Positions 51,399 to 59,922 of a DNA stretch of 64,000 nt are shown here, in pieces. Every line of letters begins with the position of its first letter. Position 1 is the stretch's first letter. The stretch is taken from the NCBI RefSeq assembly GCF_017876315.1, contig NZ_JAGINU010000001.1, positions 4,340,001-4,404,000 of the forward strand. Direction: 5' to 3'. The DNA comes from Pseudonocardia parietis (GTDB taxonomy: Bacteria > Actinomycetota > Actinomycetes > Mycobacteriales > Pseudonocardiaceae). The notes beneath the pieces were generated by a model. The model did no database searches. It was not told the DNA's origin and saw only the letters and a program-made list of their open reading frames with translations. Position numbers and translations under genes: made by a program.

Positions 51399-52778
51399 AT
51401 GCTCGCATGGGAGTCGTACGTGGAAGCACAAGCACTACGCGCGCAGGGATGGACGATCTCCGCGATCGCCCGGCATCTGGGCGTCACACGGGTGACCGTG
51501 CGCCGCTATCTGAGCGGCGAACACACGCCGGGGCAGCGGGCCCGCAGCGCGCCGGATCCGTTCGAGGGGTTCGCCGAGTACTGCCGGCTGCGGCTCGGTG
51601 CGGACCCGCATCTGTGGGCGACCACGTTGTTCGACGAGGTCACCGCGCTGGGCTATGCGGGCTCGTATCCCTCGTTCACGCGCGCGCTGCGCGCCCGGGA
51701 GCTGCGCCCGGCCTGCGAGCCGTGTCGGTCGGGCAAGACCAGCCAGCGGGCGGTGATCGCCCACCCGCCGGGCGCCGAGACCCAGTGGGACTACCTGGAG
51801 CTGACCGACCCGCCCGCGCACTGGGGGTTCGCCGGCAGCGCGTTCGTGCTGCTCGGGGTGCTGGCGCACTCGAGCCGGTGGCGGGGCTGGATCACCGAGT
51901 CGCTCGATCAGCCGCACCTGATCGAAGGCCTCGACCAGGTCGTCGGCCGTCTCGGCGGGGTGACGCGGCGGTGGCGGTTCGACCGGATGTCCACGGTGTG
52001 TCATCCCGGCTCGGGCCGGCTCACGGTCAGCTTCGGACCGGTGGCGGTGCACTACCGGGTCGGGATCGACATCTGCCCGCCGCGGCACGCCTGGCGCAAG
52101 GGCGCGGTGGAGAAGAGCGCGCACGTGATCGCCCAACGCTGGTGGCGCACCCTGGCCGACGACACCACCCTCGCGGGGGCCCAGGCCGGGCTGGACCGGA
52201 TCTGCGCCCGCCTCGACGGACGCCGCCGCGCCGACGCCGACGGGGGCAAGACGACCGTGGGCGCGCTGGCCGAGGCCGAGCCGTTGCGGGCGGCACCGGC
52301 GCCGCTGCCGGCGGTGCTGAGCGTCGAGCGCACCGTGTCCGAGCAGGCCCTGGTCGCGTTCCGCGGCAACCGCTACTCGATCCCACCCGGGCACACCGGC
52401 GAGATCGTGACCGTTCGCCACCAACTCGGCACCCCGGCACTGGACATCGCCACCGCACGCGGTGTCGCGCTGGCGCATCACCTGCGGTCCCCGGACGGAG
52501 CCGGCGCACTGGTGCGCCTCGACGAACACGTCGCCGCCATGACCCGGGTGGTGCTCGCCGAGTTCACCGACCGCGCGCCCTGCCCGCGCAAGCACCGCCG
52601 CCCACCCACCGCCGACGCCCTGGCCGAAGCGGATCGGATCCGCCACGCCCAGGCCGGCCCGGCCAGCGGCGAGCAGGTCGTCATCGACTTCGACGCCTAC
52701 GCCTCCGGCACCCGCCCGCTGCGCGGACGCGCCCACACCGGCGAGACCAGCGGACAGGATGGGCGGGAGAGCTCATGA
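51399..52778 (+). CDS. istA: IS21-type transposase IstA
   Basis: A 459-residue DDE transposase. An N-terminal HTH (ALRAQGWTISAIARHLGVTRVTVRRYL in part) precedes the catalytic core with Asp in TQWDYLEL, Asp in RFDRMSTV and Glu in KGAVEKSAHVI. A Mu-C-like barrel follows (FRGNRYSIPPGHTGEIV). The length is slightly short for IstA (about 500) but all catalytic residues are present. The stop overlaps the istB start (ATGA). Confidence 0.92.
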   Translation: MLAWESYVEAQALRAQGWTISAIARHLGVTRVTVRRYLSGEHTPGQRARSAPDPFEGFAEYCRLRLGADPHLWATTLFDEVTALGYAGSYPSFTRALRARELRPACEPCRSGKTSQRAVIAHPPGAETQWDYLELTDPPAHWGFAGSAFVLLGVLAHSSRWRGWITESLDQPHLIEGLDQVVGRLGGVTRRWRFDRMSTVCHPGSGRLTVSFGPVAVHYRVGIDICPPRHAWRKGAVEKSAHVIAQRWWRTLADDTTLAGAQAGLDRICARLDGRRRADADGGKTTVGALAEAEPLRAAPAPLPAVLSVERTVSEQALVAFRGNRYSIPPGHTGEIVTVRHQLGTPALDIATARGVALAHHLRSPDGAGALVRLDEHVAAMTRVVLAEFTDRAPCPRKHRRPPTADALAEADRIRHAQAGPASGEQVVIDFDAYASGTRPLRGRAHTGETSGQDGRESS

Positions 52779-53638
52779 ACACCCACCGGCCCGACCATGC
52801 GGTCAACCAGGCTGAACCCGACGGCTCGAGCGAGGCGGCGACCTATCAGCGGCTGCGCGCTCACCTGGAGGTCCTCAAGCTGGGCACGGCCGCCGAGGCG
52901 TTGACCGGGGTGCTCGACGCCGCCCGCGCCGAGCAGCTCTCGCCCACCGCGGTGATGGAACGGCTGCTCGGGCTCGAGGTCTCCCACGCCGAGGCCCGTC
53001 GGTTGGCCGGCAGGTTGCGGTTCGCCTGCCTGCCGCACTCCTGGACCCTGGACGAGTTCGACTTCGCCGCCCAACCCGGGGTCGACGAGAAACTCGTGCG
53101 TGAGCTCGCGGCGCTGCGCTTCCTCGACGACGCCGGCAACGTCCTGTTCGTCGGTCCACCCGGCACCGGCAAGACGATGCTCGCGGTCGCACTCGCCCGG
53201 GCCGCGGTCGATGCCGGGCACCGGGTCTACTTCACCACCGCCGCCGACCTGGCCAAACGCTGCCGCAAGGCCGCCTTGGAAGGACGCTGGGCCACCGCGA
53301 TGCGGTTCTACTGCGGCCCCCGGCTGCTGGTGATCGACGAGTTCGCCTACTCCCGCACCGCGCCGGACCCGGACGCGAACGCCGCCCTGTTCGAGGTGAT
53401 CAACCGCCGCTATCTGAAGTCGTCGACGATCGTGACCAGCCACGCCGGAGTGGCCAGCTGGGGTGACCGGCTGGCCGACCCGATGCTGGCCGCCGCGCTG
53501 CTCGACCGGCTGCTGCACCGGGGCATCGTCGTCGCCATCGACGGGCCCTCCTACCGGATGCGGGCCCACCAGCAACGCAGTAACCAACTCCGGCGGGCGC
53601 TCGGCGAGCACGACCCGACCGGGCAGGGCCGATCATGA
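52775..53638 (+). CDS. istB: IS21-type helper ATPase IstB
   Basis: A 287-residue AAA+ ATPase related to DnaC. The N-terminal helical region ends in FDFAAQPGVDEKLVREL, followed by Walker A GPPGTGKT, Walker B LLVIDEF and a sensor TIVTSHAG. IstB regulates target selection by IstA. The ATG overlaps the istA stop and its own stop overlaps the next gene, so all three are translated in a coupled fashion. Confidence 0.92.
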   Translation: MNTHRPDHAVNQAEPDGSSEAATYQRLRAHLEVLKLGTAAEALTGVLDAARAEQLSPTAVMERLLGLEVSHAEARRLAGRLRFACLPHSWTLDEFDFAAQPGVDEKLVRELAALRFLDDAGNVLFVGPPGTGKTMLAVALARAAVDAGHRVYFTTAADLAKRCRKAALEGRWATAMRFYCGPRLLVIDEFAYSRTAPDPDANAALFEVINRRYLKSSTIVTSHAGVASWGDRLADPMLAAALLDRLLHRGIVVAIDGPSYRMRAHQQRSNQLRRALGEHDPTGQGRS

Positions 53639-54018
53639 CCATCCTGGGCGAGCACCCCTGCCCGGCCTGCGGCCGGCAGGTCACCGTGACCCGACGCAAC
53701 CCCAACCGCCGGTTCTGCTCCTCGCGCTGTCGAGCCGCGCATCACCGCGACCACCCGCACACCGCCCCGGACGCCGTTCCCGGCTCGTTCAACACCCCGA
53801 ACGCCGTCACGCGCGATGCCCTCACCAGCCCGAACGGCGACCACGCCGTTCCCGACGCCGTCCCGAACGCCGTCCCACCCGGGCACGCCGTTCCCGCCGC
53901 GAACGGCGTCCAACGCTGCCCGCACTGCCGCACCGAGCTGGCCGTCATCACCGTCGTCGTCCCCGCCGGCGCCGCCCACATCCGCACCCCGGAGGTGACC
54001 CACATGACCCCGACCTGA
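53635..54018 (+). CDS. Zinc-ribbon accessory ORF of IS21-type element
   Basis: A 127-residue protein with two Cys clusters: C9-x2-C12 and C28-x3-C32 in PCPACGRQV and RRFCSSRCRAAHH, and a C-terminal CPHC (95-98). The middle carries short repeats of NAV/DAVP. The N-terminal pattern looks like a small DNA-binding zinc ribbon (FYVE/MYND-like spacing). It overlaps istB by four bases and lies inside the terminal repeats, so it moves with the element. Canonical IS21 has only istA and istB, so this is an accessory gene of unknown role. Confidence 0.75.
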   Translation: MTILGEHPCPACGRQVTVTRRNPNRRFCSSRCRAAHHRDHPHTAPDAVPGSFNTPNAVTRDALTSPNGDHAVPDAVPNAVPPGHAVPAANGVQRCPHCRTELAVITVVVPAGAAHIRTPEVTHMTPT

Positions 54019-54214
54019 CCACTACTCTGGCCGCGCCAGGGTGGTCACTTCCACCGATCAGAACTGGTCATTTTCGCTGAGCGCCAGCACCGTTCCCGGC
54101 CGGAGTTTCTCCGCCCACACGGTCGGGTAACTCCCCCGTCGACCGCCGCGGACGCGGACAGCAGACCGTGGAGGGTGACGCGAGGATGGACCCGAGCTCG
54201 TCGGAGACCGGGCG

Positions 54215-55441
54215 ATGAGGACCGTGCGCGCCCGCACCGGCACCGCCGGATCGGCCCGGCCACGTCCGCGCCGCACCGGCCCGGGGTGGTCGGGCACGAG
54301 CACCACGGAACCGGCCCGGCCGGCCACGCGCGGCGACATGGTCGGTGCCGGGCTGCGGTGGACGGCGCAGTGGAGCGGCCGCGTCCTGCTGGTCGCACTG
54401 GCACTGGCGTTGCTCGGTTACGTGATCGGCCTGCTGTGGGTGGTCGTCCTGCCGGTGTTCCTGGCCCTGGCCCTGGCGACCGTGCTGCGGCCCCCGGCGG
54501 CGTGGCTGATCGCGCACCGCTGGCCCCCGGTGGCCGCTGCGCTGCTGGTGCTGCTGGTCGCGGTGGCCGTGCTGGTCGGGCTGGCGATCGTGCTGGGCCC
54601 ACCGGTGATCGGCCAGATCGGGGCCATGGTGGCGGGCGTGGTCGGCGGGCTGGGGCAGGTCCGCGCCTGGCTGGCCGGGCCGCCGCTCGACCTCGGCAGC
54701 GGGCAGGCCGGGGCGATCCTCGACATGCTCACCCAGCAGCTACAGCAGAGCGCGGCCACCATCGCCTCCACCACCCTGACCGCGGTCGGCACCATCGCCT
54801 CCTCGATCGCCACCCTACTGCTGGCGCTGGTGCTGGCGTTCCTGTTCGTCAAGGACGGGTCGCGCGTGCTGCCCTGGGTGCAGCACTGGGCCGGCACCCC
54901 GGCCGGACCCCACCTGGGCGAGGTGCTCACCCGGTCCTGGCACACCTTGGGGGGTTTCATCCGCGCCCAAGCGCTGGTCGGCCTGATCGACGGGGCCCTG
55001 ATCGGCATCGGGCTGGCGGTGATCGGTGTCCCGCTCGCGCTCCCCATCGCGGTGCTCACCTTCTTCGCCGCGTTCGTGCCCTACATCGGGGCCGTCGTGG
55101 CCGGTGCGCTGGCGATCCTGATCGCGCTGTTCTCGCAGGGCTTCACCAGCGCGCTCGTCGTGCTCGCGATCGTCCTGGTGGTGCAACAGCTCGAGGGCAA
55201 CGTGCTCGCGCCGCTGCTGCAGGGCCGCACCCTCGGGCTTCATCCCGCGGTGATCCTGCTCGCCGTCGTGGTGGGGTGGAGCCTGTACGGGGTGGTCGGG
55301 TCCCTGCTCGCGGTGCCGGTCACGGCCGTCGCCGCCACGGTGCTGAACTACCTGCGCGAGCAGGCCTTGCTGCGCGGTGGTGCGGATCGCGAGCCGGTGG
55401 GTGGTAGCCCGTCCGGACCCGAGGACGGTCGGTCCGGGTAG
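54215..55441 (+). CDS. AI-2E family (PerM/YdiK-like) membrane protein
   Basis: A 408-residue integral membrane protein of the AI-2 exporter superfamily. The N-terminal 45 residues are basic and polar; about eight helices follow. The signature segments are FLFVKDGSRVLPWV, GFIRAQALVGLIDGALIGIGL and LPIAVLTFFAAFVPYIGAVVAGAL, then VLVVQQLEGNVLAPLLQGRTLGLHP. Members transport diverse substrates or sodium; AI-2 export is proven for few. It lies 140 bases right of the IS21-type element, which may have separated it from its promoter. Confidence 0.87.
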   Translation: MRTVRARTGTAGSARPRPRRTGPGWSGTSTTEPARPATRGDMVGAGLRWTAQWSGRVLLVALALALLGYVIGLLWVVVLPVFLALALATVLRPPAAWLIAHRWPPVAAALLVLLVAVAVLVGLAIVLGPPVIGQIGAMVAGVVGGLGQVRAWLAGPPLDLGSGQAGAILDMLTQQLQQSAATIASTTLTAVGTIASSIATLLLALVLAFLFVKDGSRVLPWVQHWAGTPAGPHLGEVLTRSWHTLGGFIRAQALVGLIDGALIGIGLAVIGVPLALPIAVLTFFAAFVPYIGAVVAGALAILIALFSQGFTSALVVLAIVLVVQQLEGNVLAPLLQGRTLGLHPAVILLAVVVGWSLYGVVGSLLAVPVTAVAATVLNYLREQALLRGGADREPVGGSPSGPEDGRSG

Positions 55442-55480
55442 CCGGGCCGCCTGCGATGACCGGCCCGGCGGGGGCCCGGG

Positions 55481-55972
55481 TCAGGAGGAGACGAAGCTTC
55501 GGCGCGCGATCTGGATGCGGACCGACTCGACCTGGGCCTGCTGCCGGCGCGCTCGCTCGACGAGTTGTTCCAGATCGATGTCGGCCAATGCCGGGTAGGC
55601 GGATCTGATCTCGACGATGGCCTCCCACATGGCCTGTTTCCCGGTGATCCCGAGGACGAGCATCTCGCAGTGCAGCAGCAGGCTCAGCTCCTTCTGCCCG
55701 GTCAGTATCTCGGCGGTCGCGATCCGTTGAGCCTGACCGGCGATCCAGCCCGCCGCTTCCTTGACCGGGTGGCGCCCGGCGCCGATGCGGCCGATCAGGC
55801 TGCTCAGCACGTCCCGGTCGTCCTCGATGGCCTCGGCCAGGCCGGTCAGCGTCGTCGAGCCGAGATCCTCGGCGACGCGCTGCTCGAGTTGTCGTGCCAG
55901 CTCGATGCCGGCGTTCGCGCCGCCGAGGTGATCATTGAGGTAGATGCTCAGCGCGTCGGCCGGGCCTGCCAT
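55481..55972 (-). CDS. Conserved hypothetical helical protein
   Basis: A 163-residue mostly helical protein beginning ADALSIYLNDHLGGANAGIELA, with ELARQLEQRVAEDLG and AIEDDRDVLSSLIGRIG. The pattern of buried Glu, Asp and His suggests a four-helix bundle of ferritin-like type, but no clear metal-site spacing was confirmed. It has a GGAAGGA site before the ATG. Homologues appear to be common in actinobacteria, with unknown function. Confidence 0.65.
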   Translation of the reverse strand: MAGPADALSIYLNDHLGGANAGIELARQLEQRVAEDLGSTTLTGLAEAIEDDRDVLSSLIGRIGAGRHPVKEAAGWIAGQAQRIATAEILTGQKELSLLLHCEMLVLGITGKQAMWEAIVEIRSAYPALADIDLEQLVERARRQQAQVESVRIQIARRSFVSS

Positions 55973-56133
55973 GGCCGTGTCCTTCCGCTCGGGGTGGGTC
56001 AGCACCTGGACAGTGCCGCACCGGCCGCACCCGCGCGCGGTGGGACGACCGACGGGGAGCTCACGTCGGTCGCTGTTCTTTGGGCCAGGAGCCCCGCGAG
56101 CGGCGCGACGACTCGTCGGAGCGGCCGCCACCC

Positions 56134-56262
56134 ATGAGCCCGAAGGAGACCATCGGTCGGCTCAGCGGGAACGAGAAGCTCGAGACCGAGGGGAAGACCG
56201 AGCAGCGCAAGAGCAAGCTGAAGCAGGCCGGGAATCAGGCGAAGGACGCGTTCAAGAAATAG
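56134..56262 (+). CDS. Short CsbD-like stress protein
   Basis: A 42-residue, highly charged protein with RLSGNEKLETEGKTEQRKSK and QAGNQAKDAFKK, the second half of the CsbD (general stress) domain. The usual first helix (about 15-20 residues) is shortened to MSPKETIG. CsbD proteins are small, disordered-to-helical stress proteins under sigma-B control. No ribosome-binding site is strong; the ATG is the only plausible start. Confidence 0.65.
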   Translation: MSPKETIGRLSGNEKLETEGKTEQRKSKLKQAGNQAKDAFKK

Positions 56263-56308
56263 CCTCGGTAAGTGCAGTTCCGTCCCAATGGTGCAGCGAG
56301 CTGGGTGG

Positions 56309-56809
56309 TCAGCTAGCAGTGGCAGCGCAGCCGCGGCTCCAGCGGACAACAGATTCCGGCCGGTGTCGACCGGGTCGTGTTCGGCCTGCTTCGACCGCGC
56401 CGGCCTCGCGCGCCGTGGTCGCATCGGACACTGCACCCATCGGCATACGGGTGACGAGGGCGACCGCGTCCGGCTCGGGCACCGCGGGGACGGGCCCGGC
56501 CGGACCGGTCGGCTGCAGACCACGTACCTGCAGCATTCCGCTCCGGCCACCGAGCCGATGCTGGGTCTGCCCGAGCAGACCCGGTAGGCCGGCGTCATAG
56601 CTGGTCACGGCCCGGGCGTCGATCATCAGGAACCGGGTCGGCTCGGCGAGGAATGCGTCGATGTGCTCACCCAGTCGGTCCACCACCGCGGCATCGAGAT
56701 CCCCGCGCAGCACGATCAACCCCTCCCCCGGCCCGTCGATGAACGAGCCGATGAAGCTGGTGGTTGCGGCGCCCACCCACCCGGTGACGTCCGCGGACTG
56801 GTGCTCCAT
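56309..56809 (-). CDS. STAS-domain protein
   Basis: A 166-residue protein with a STAS-like domain in residues 5-95 (EGLIVLRGDLDAAVVDRLGEHIDAFL, RFLMIDARAVTSYDAGLPGLLG), similar to anti-sigma factor antagonists. The SpoIIAA-type phospho-Ser position appears as SYDAG, so regulation by a kinase is possible. The remaining C-terminal tail is Pro/Gly-rich and probably disordered. The ATG behind GGCCGGGG was chosen; other in-frame ATGs lie 6-8 codons upstream. It is close to the GAF-ANTAR group, which fits signalling. Confidence 0.7.
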   Translation of the reverse strand: MEHQSADVTGWVGAATTSFIGSFIDGPGEGLIVLRGDLDAAVVDRLGEHIDAFLAEPTRFLMIDARAVTSYDAGLPGLLGQTQHRLGGRSGMLQVRGLQPTGPAGPVPAVPEPDAVALVTRMPMGAVSDATTAREAGAVEAGRTRPGRHRPESVVRWSRGCAATAS

Positions 56810-57030
56810 TCGGCCCCGGCCTTTCATGTGCACGCCAACAGGAACGTTGGGCCACCGGGGACTGGAGCGACACCGACCGGCGCAGAGCCTACGTGATCCA
56901 CATCATGGCGTCACCCCCTCGCGCCTCGCGCACGCGTCCGGGTGTCGTGGCCGGTGTTCGGACGCGGGGTGGTTCCGGCGTCCGATCGGCCCTCACGCGC
57001 CGGCTACCTTCATCGGACCATCGACACCCG

Positions 57031-57786
57031 TCAGCGTGGGCTGCCGGGGCCGGGGCCGGGCAGGCCGTCGGTGCCGGCGATCACGGCCCGGGCCAGGTCG
57101 GTGAGCCGGCGGTTGTGGTCACGGGCGTGCCCGCGCAGCATCCGGAACACCTGTTCCGGGTCGAGCCCGAATCGTTCACCGAGGATGCCCTTGGCCTGCT
57201 CGATGAGGACCCGGCTGCTCAACGCGGTCTGCAGCTGGTCGATCACCGTGGCCTGGTCGACGCGTTCGCGGTATTGCAGCAGCCCGATCGTGGCCAGGTC
57301 GGTCAGCGCCTGGGCGACCCGTGCCGACTCCGCGTTCAGCCCGCCCGGAGCGCGGCCGAGCAGGTTCATCGCCCCGACCACCTGCTCGCGGTAGCGCATC
57401 GGTACCGCGTGCACCGCGGCGAACCCCGCGCGGCGGCAGGCCGGGACGAACCGCGGCCACCGGTCGACGGACCCGGCCACGTCGTCGATCGCCACGGCGG
57501 TCCCGGAACGGTGGCAGTCCAGGCAGGGGCCCTCGCCGGCCTGCAGCTGATAGAGCTCCAGGTGCCGGGCGTCCTGGTTACTGGCCGCCATCACCTGCAG
57601 CCGGCCCTGCGAGTCGGCCAGCAGCAACCCGACCGCGTCGATCTCGAGCACCCGCACGCAGCGATCACACAACCGCAGCAGGAACTCCACGATGTCGAAC
57701 CCGGCCACCAGCGTGTCGGCGCACTCGACGAACGCCTCGGCCAGCTCACCGGCCCCACCGGCCCGCCATTGCGCCTGCGGGTCCAT
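57031..57786 (-). CDS. GAF-ANTAR protein (1)
   Basis: A 251-residue sensor with an N-terminal GAF domain (about residues 15-165: VEFLLRLCDRCVRVLEIDAVGLLLAD, CLDCHRSGTAVAIDDV, MRYREQVVGAMNLLG) and a C-terminal ANTAR RNA-binding domain (SSRVLIEQAKGILGERFGL, VFRMLRGHARDHNRRL). ANTAR proteins bind dual-hairpin RNA targets to prevent termination. It is very similar to the protein at 58868-59620, including the CLDCHR segment, which may bind a metal or ligand. It is one of three GAF-ANTAR genes here. Confidence 0.88.
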   Translation of the reverse strand: MDPQAQWRAGGAGELAEAFVECADTLVAGFDIVEFLLRLCDRCVRVLEIDAVGLLLADSQGRLQVMAASNQDARHLELYQLQAGEGPCLDCHRSGTAVAIDDVAGSVDRWPRFVPACRRAGFAAVHAVPMRYREQVVGAMNLLGRAPGGLNAESARVAQALTDLATIGLLQYRERVDQATVIDQLQTALSSRVLIEQAKGILGERFGLDPEQVFRMLRGHARDHNRRLTDLARAVIAGTDGLPGPGPGSPR

Positions 57787-57950
57787 GCGCCCTCCCGTGC
57801 TCGGGGTCGACGGCCGAGCGGGGCTGGGTCCGGACAGCGGCCCATCCCGGGACCGTGTGGAGCCCCGCCACTGTAGTGCGCCCCACAGCCGGAGGGCACT
57901 TCCTACGACCGAGTTCGGGGATCGGGATCAGCGCGGCGGGTTCGCTGCGC

Positions 57951-58592
57951 TCAGCTCGGTGCCGGGTCGAATCGCAACCGGCGGGCGACGACGTCGGCGG
58001 CGGTCTCGGCCAGGGAGCGGTCGGCGGCCCAGGCGTGGGCGCGCAGTCGGAGCAGTGCGTCGTCGACGCCGGTGCCGAGTTGGGCGGCGATCATGCCGCT
58101 GGCCTGGAAGATCTGGGTCTGGCCGGCGCCGAGCGGGTCGGCGGGTTGGTCGGCGGGTATCCCGGCACGCAGGTCGAGCAGGGTCCACAGCGCGGCCTCG
58201 GCGAACCCGAGCCCGTGGCGCAACTGCTCGGAGGTCAGCGGACCTGGGCGTTGCCGGCACAGCAGCAGGGAGCCGCAGCAGACCGCGCCGGCCAGCAGCG
58301 GGAACGCGAACACCGCCCGCACCCCCTGTTCGACCGCCGCAGCGGCGAATCCGGGCCAACGCTCCTGCGCGGCCGGGGTGCCCAGGTCCGGCCCGTGCGC
58401 GGGCCGGTGCGTGGCATCAGCCTCCCAGCACGGCCCGGTACCGGTGGTCAGCTGCAGCTCCGCGACCCGGCAGGTGGCCGGCCCGGCCACGGCCAGGTGC
58501 ACGAACTCGCCGAGGTCACCGAGCGCGGTCAGCGCGGCCCCGTCGACCCCGAGCGCGTCGACGCAGGCCTGCACCAACCGATCAGCCGTCAC
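57951..58592 (-). CDS. GAF-ANTAR protein (2)
   Basis: A 213-residue protein with a shorter GAF domain (about residues 20-125: LTTGTGPCWEADATHRPAHGPDL in part, VRAVFAFPLLAGAVCCGSLLLCRQ) and an ANTAR domain (QIFQASGMIAAQLG, LRLRAHAWAADRSLAETAADVV). It is more distant from the other two copies. It starts with GTG. A strong hairpin at 58710-58743 separates it from copy 3. Confidence 0.85.
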   Translation of the reverse strand: MTADRLVQACVDALGVDGAALTALGDLGEFVHLAVAGPATCRVAELQLTTGTGPCWEADATHRPAHGPDLGTPAAQERWPGFAAAAVEQGVRAVFAFPLLAGAVCCGSLLLCRQRPGPLTSEQLRHGLGFAEAALWTLLDLRAGIPADQPADPLGAGQTQIFQASGMIAAQLGTGVDDALLRLRAHAWAADRSLAETAADVVARRLRFDPAPS

Positions 58593-58709
58593 ACTCGGGC
58601 CACCTTCGTCGCTTCCAGGACACCTCAGCAGGGTGCGGACAGGATAACGGCAGCCTGGACATATGGCAGTCGTCGCTCACTTGCCGCGGCCTCGCCCGGC
58701 ACAGGCCAA

Positions 58710-58743
58710 GGCCGGGGGCCATCACCCGAGATGGCCCCCGGCC
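58710..58743. terminator. 13-bp stem hairpin between GAF-ANTAR genes
   Basis: GCCGGGGGCCAT (58711-58722) pairs perfectly with ATGGCCCCCGGC (58731-58742) over an 8-base loop; one more G-C pair closes the base. It lies downstream of GAF-ANTAR gene 3 and upstream of gene 2 on the minus strand. It could be a terminator, or a structure subject to antitermination. Confidence 0.65.
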
Positions 58744-58867
58744 GGGGTGGCCGACCGTCCGCTCCCCAGCGACGTCGGCGTGACCCCGACACTCCCATGC
58801 GAGCGGTCTCCGTCACCCGGAAATCGTCAATCCTGTGGAGTCGGTGATGCCCGGCAACCGTTGTCGA

Positions 58868-59620
58868 TCAGCGGGTGCCGTGCTCCGGCCGGGGCAGGTC
58901 TGCGCGACCGGTGACCACGGCACCGGCCAGCTCGGTGAGCCGACGGTTGTGGTCACGGGCGTAGCGGCGCAGCAGCCGGAACGCCTGGTCCGGAGCGAGG
59001 CCGAACCGTTCGGAGAGCATCCCGTTGGCCTGTTCGATGATCACCCGGCTGGTCACCGCGGTGTGCAGCTGGTCGATCAGGGTGGCCTGGTCGGCGCGTT
59101 CACGGTGCTGCAGCAGCCCGATCGTGGCCACATCGGTCAATGCCCTGGCGATCCGTACCGAGTCCGGGTCCAGCGCGCCGGGGGTACGGGCGTACAGGTT
59201 CATCGCCCCGATCACCTGGTCGTGGTAGCGCATCGGCAGCGCATGCACCGCGGCGAACCCGGTTTCCCGGGCGGCCGGGGTGAACCGGGGCCAACGGTCG
59301 CCGTCCTCGGCGAGGTCGGGGATCACCACCGGGGTCCCGGCGCGGTGGCAGTCCAGGCACGGGCCCTGACCGGACTCGATCTGGAGCAGCTCCAGCTGCC
59401 GGACCGGCTCGCTGCTGGCCGCCATGACCTGGAGCCGATCCTGCGGGTCGGCCAGCACCAACCCGGCCGCGTTGATCTCGAGCAGCCCCGCGCAGCTGTC
59501 GCAGAGCCGGATCAGGAACTCCACGAGGTCGAACCCGGCCACCAGGGTGTCGGCGCACTCGACGAACAACTCGGCGAGCTCACCGGCCCGGTCCGGCGGC
59601 CACCTGCGATGTTCGTCCAT
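58868..59620 (-). CDS. GAF-ANTAR protein (3)
   Basis: A 250-residue close paralogue of GAF-ANTAR 1: the GAF domain reads VEFLIRLCDSCAGLLEINAAGLVLAD, CLDCHRAGTPVVIPDL and MRYHDQVIGAMNLYA, and the ANTAR domain TSRVIIEQANGMLSERFGL and AFRLLRRYARDHNRRL. The ATG before DEHRRWPPD aligns with the start of copy 1. It diverges from the response regulator gene across a 302-base region, which suggests linked control. Confidence 0.88.
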   Translation of the reverse strand: MDEHRRWPPDRAGELAELFVECADTLVAGFDLVEFLIRLCDSCAGLLEINAAGLVLADPQDRLQVMAASSEPVRQLELLQIESGQGPCLDCHRAGTPVVIPDLAEDGDRWPRFTPAARETGFAAVHALPMRYHDQVIGAMNLYARTPGALDPDSVRIARALTDVATIGLLQHRERADQATLIDQLHTAVTSRVIIEQANGMLSERFGLAPDQAFRLLRRYARDHNRRLTELAGAVVTGRADLPRPEHGTR

Positions 59621-59699
59621 GCGTCCTTCCGGAGTAGAGCGTTGACGGCCCACCGGGGTGGGCCATACGGGGGCGGCCCCGAGGCCGTCTGCGAAACCA

Positions 59700-59922
59700 C
59701 ACCGTAGGCGGGCGCGCGGCACGGGTCATCGCCTACTGGCGGGTACGGGGTGAGTGTGACGCAATCTTGCTCGGGCCGGGACCGAATGGCGGTCGACGGG
59801 CCCGCATCCGGATGTGTACCTACAAGAGACCGCTCCAGACCCCGGCGGGCATCGACTCTGTCATCTCGATGTCCCGGGCCTCCGAACGAGCAGGCGGCCC
59901 CGGCACAGAAGGGGGCCCGTCC
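59700..59922 (+). other. Conserved leader of the response regulator gene
   Basis: This region upstream of the GTG start is retained, with few changes, beside the decayed copy at 786-1014. It ends with a hairpin-forming GGCCCC...GGGGGCC segment (about 59894-59919) that overlaps the presumed ribosome-binding site. Conservation beyond the promoter size suggests a structured 5' untranslated region, perhaps for attenuation or translation control. An open frame from 59767 also crosses it. Confidence 0.45.

Larger units (their letters stand above)
51268..54075 (+). mobile_element. IS21-type insertion sequence, 2.8 kb
   Basis: The element is bounded by imperfect 36-base inverted repeats (51268-51303 and 54040-54075), each with two AAGTGACCA-like motifs (AAATGACCA in the outer right copy) flanking CTGATC. 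It encodes IstA and IstB with a four-base overlap, as in all IS21 members, and an extra zinc-ribbon ORF overlapping istB by four bases. The exact outer ends and the target duplication could not be fixed. All three genes are intact. Confidence 0.88.
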
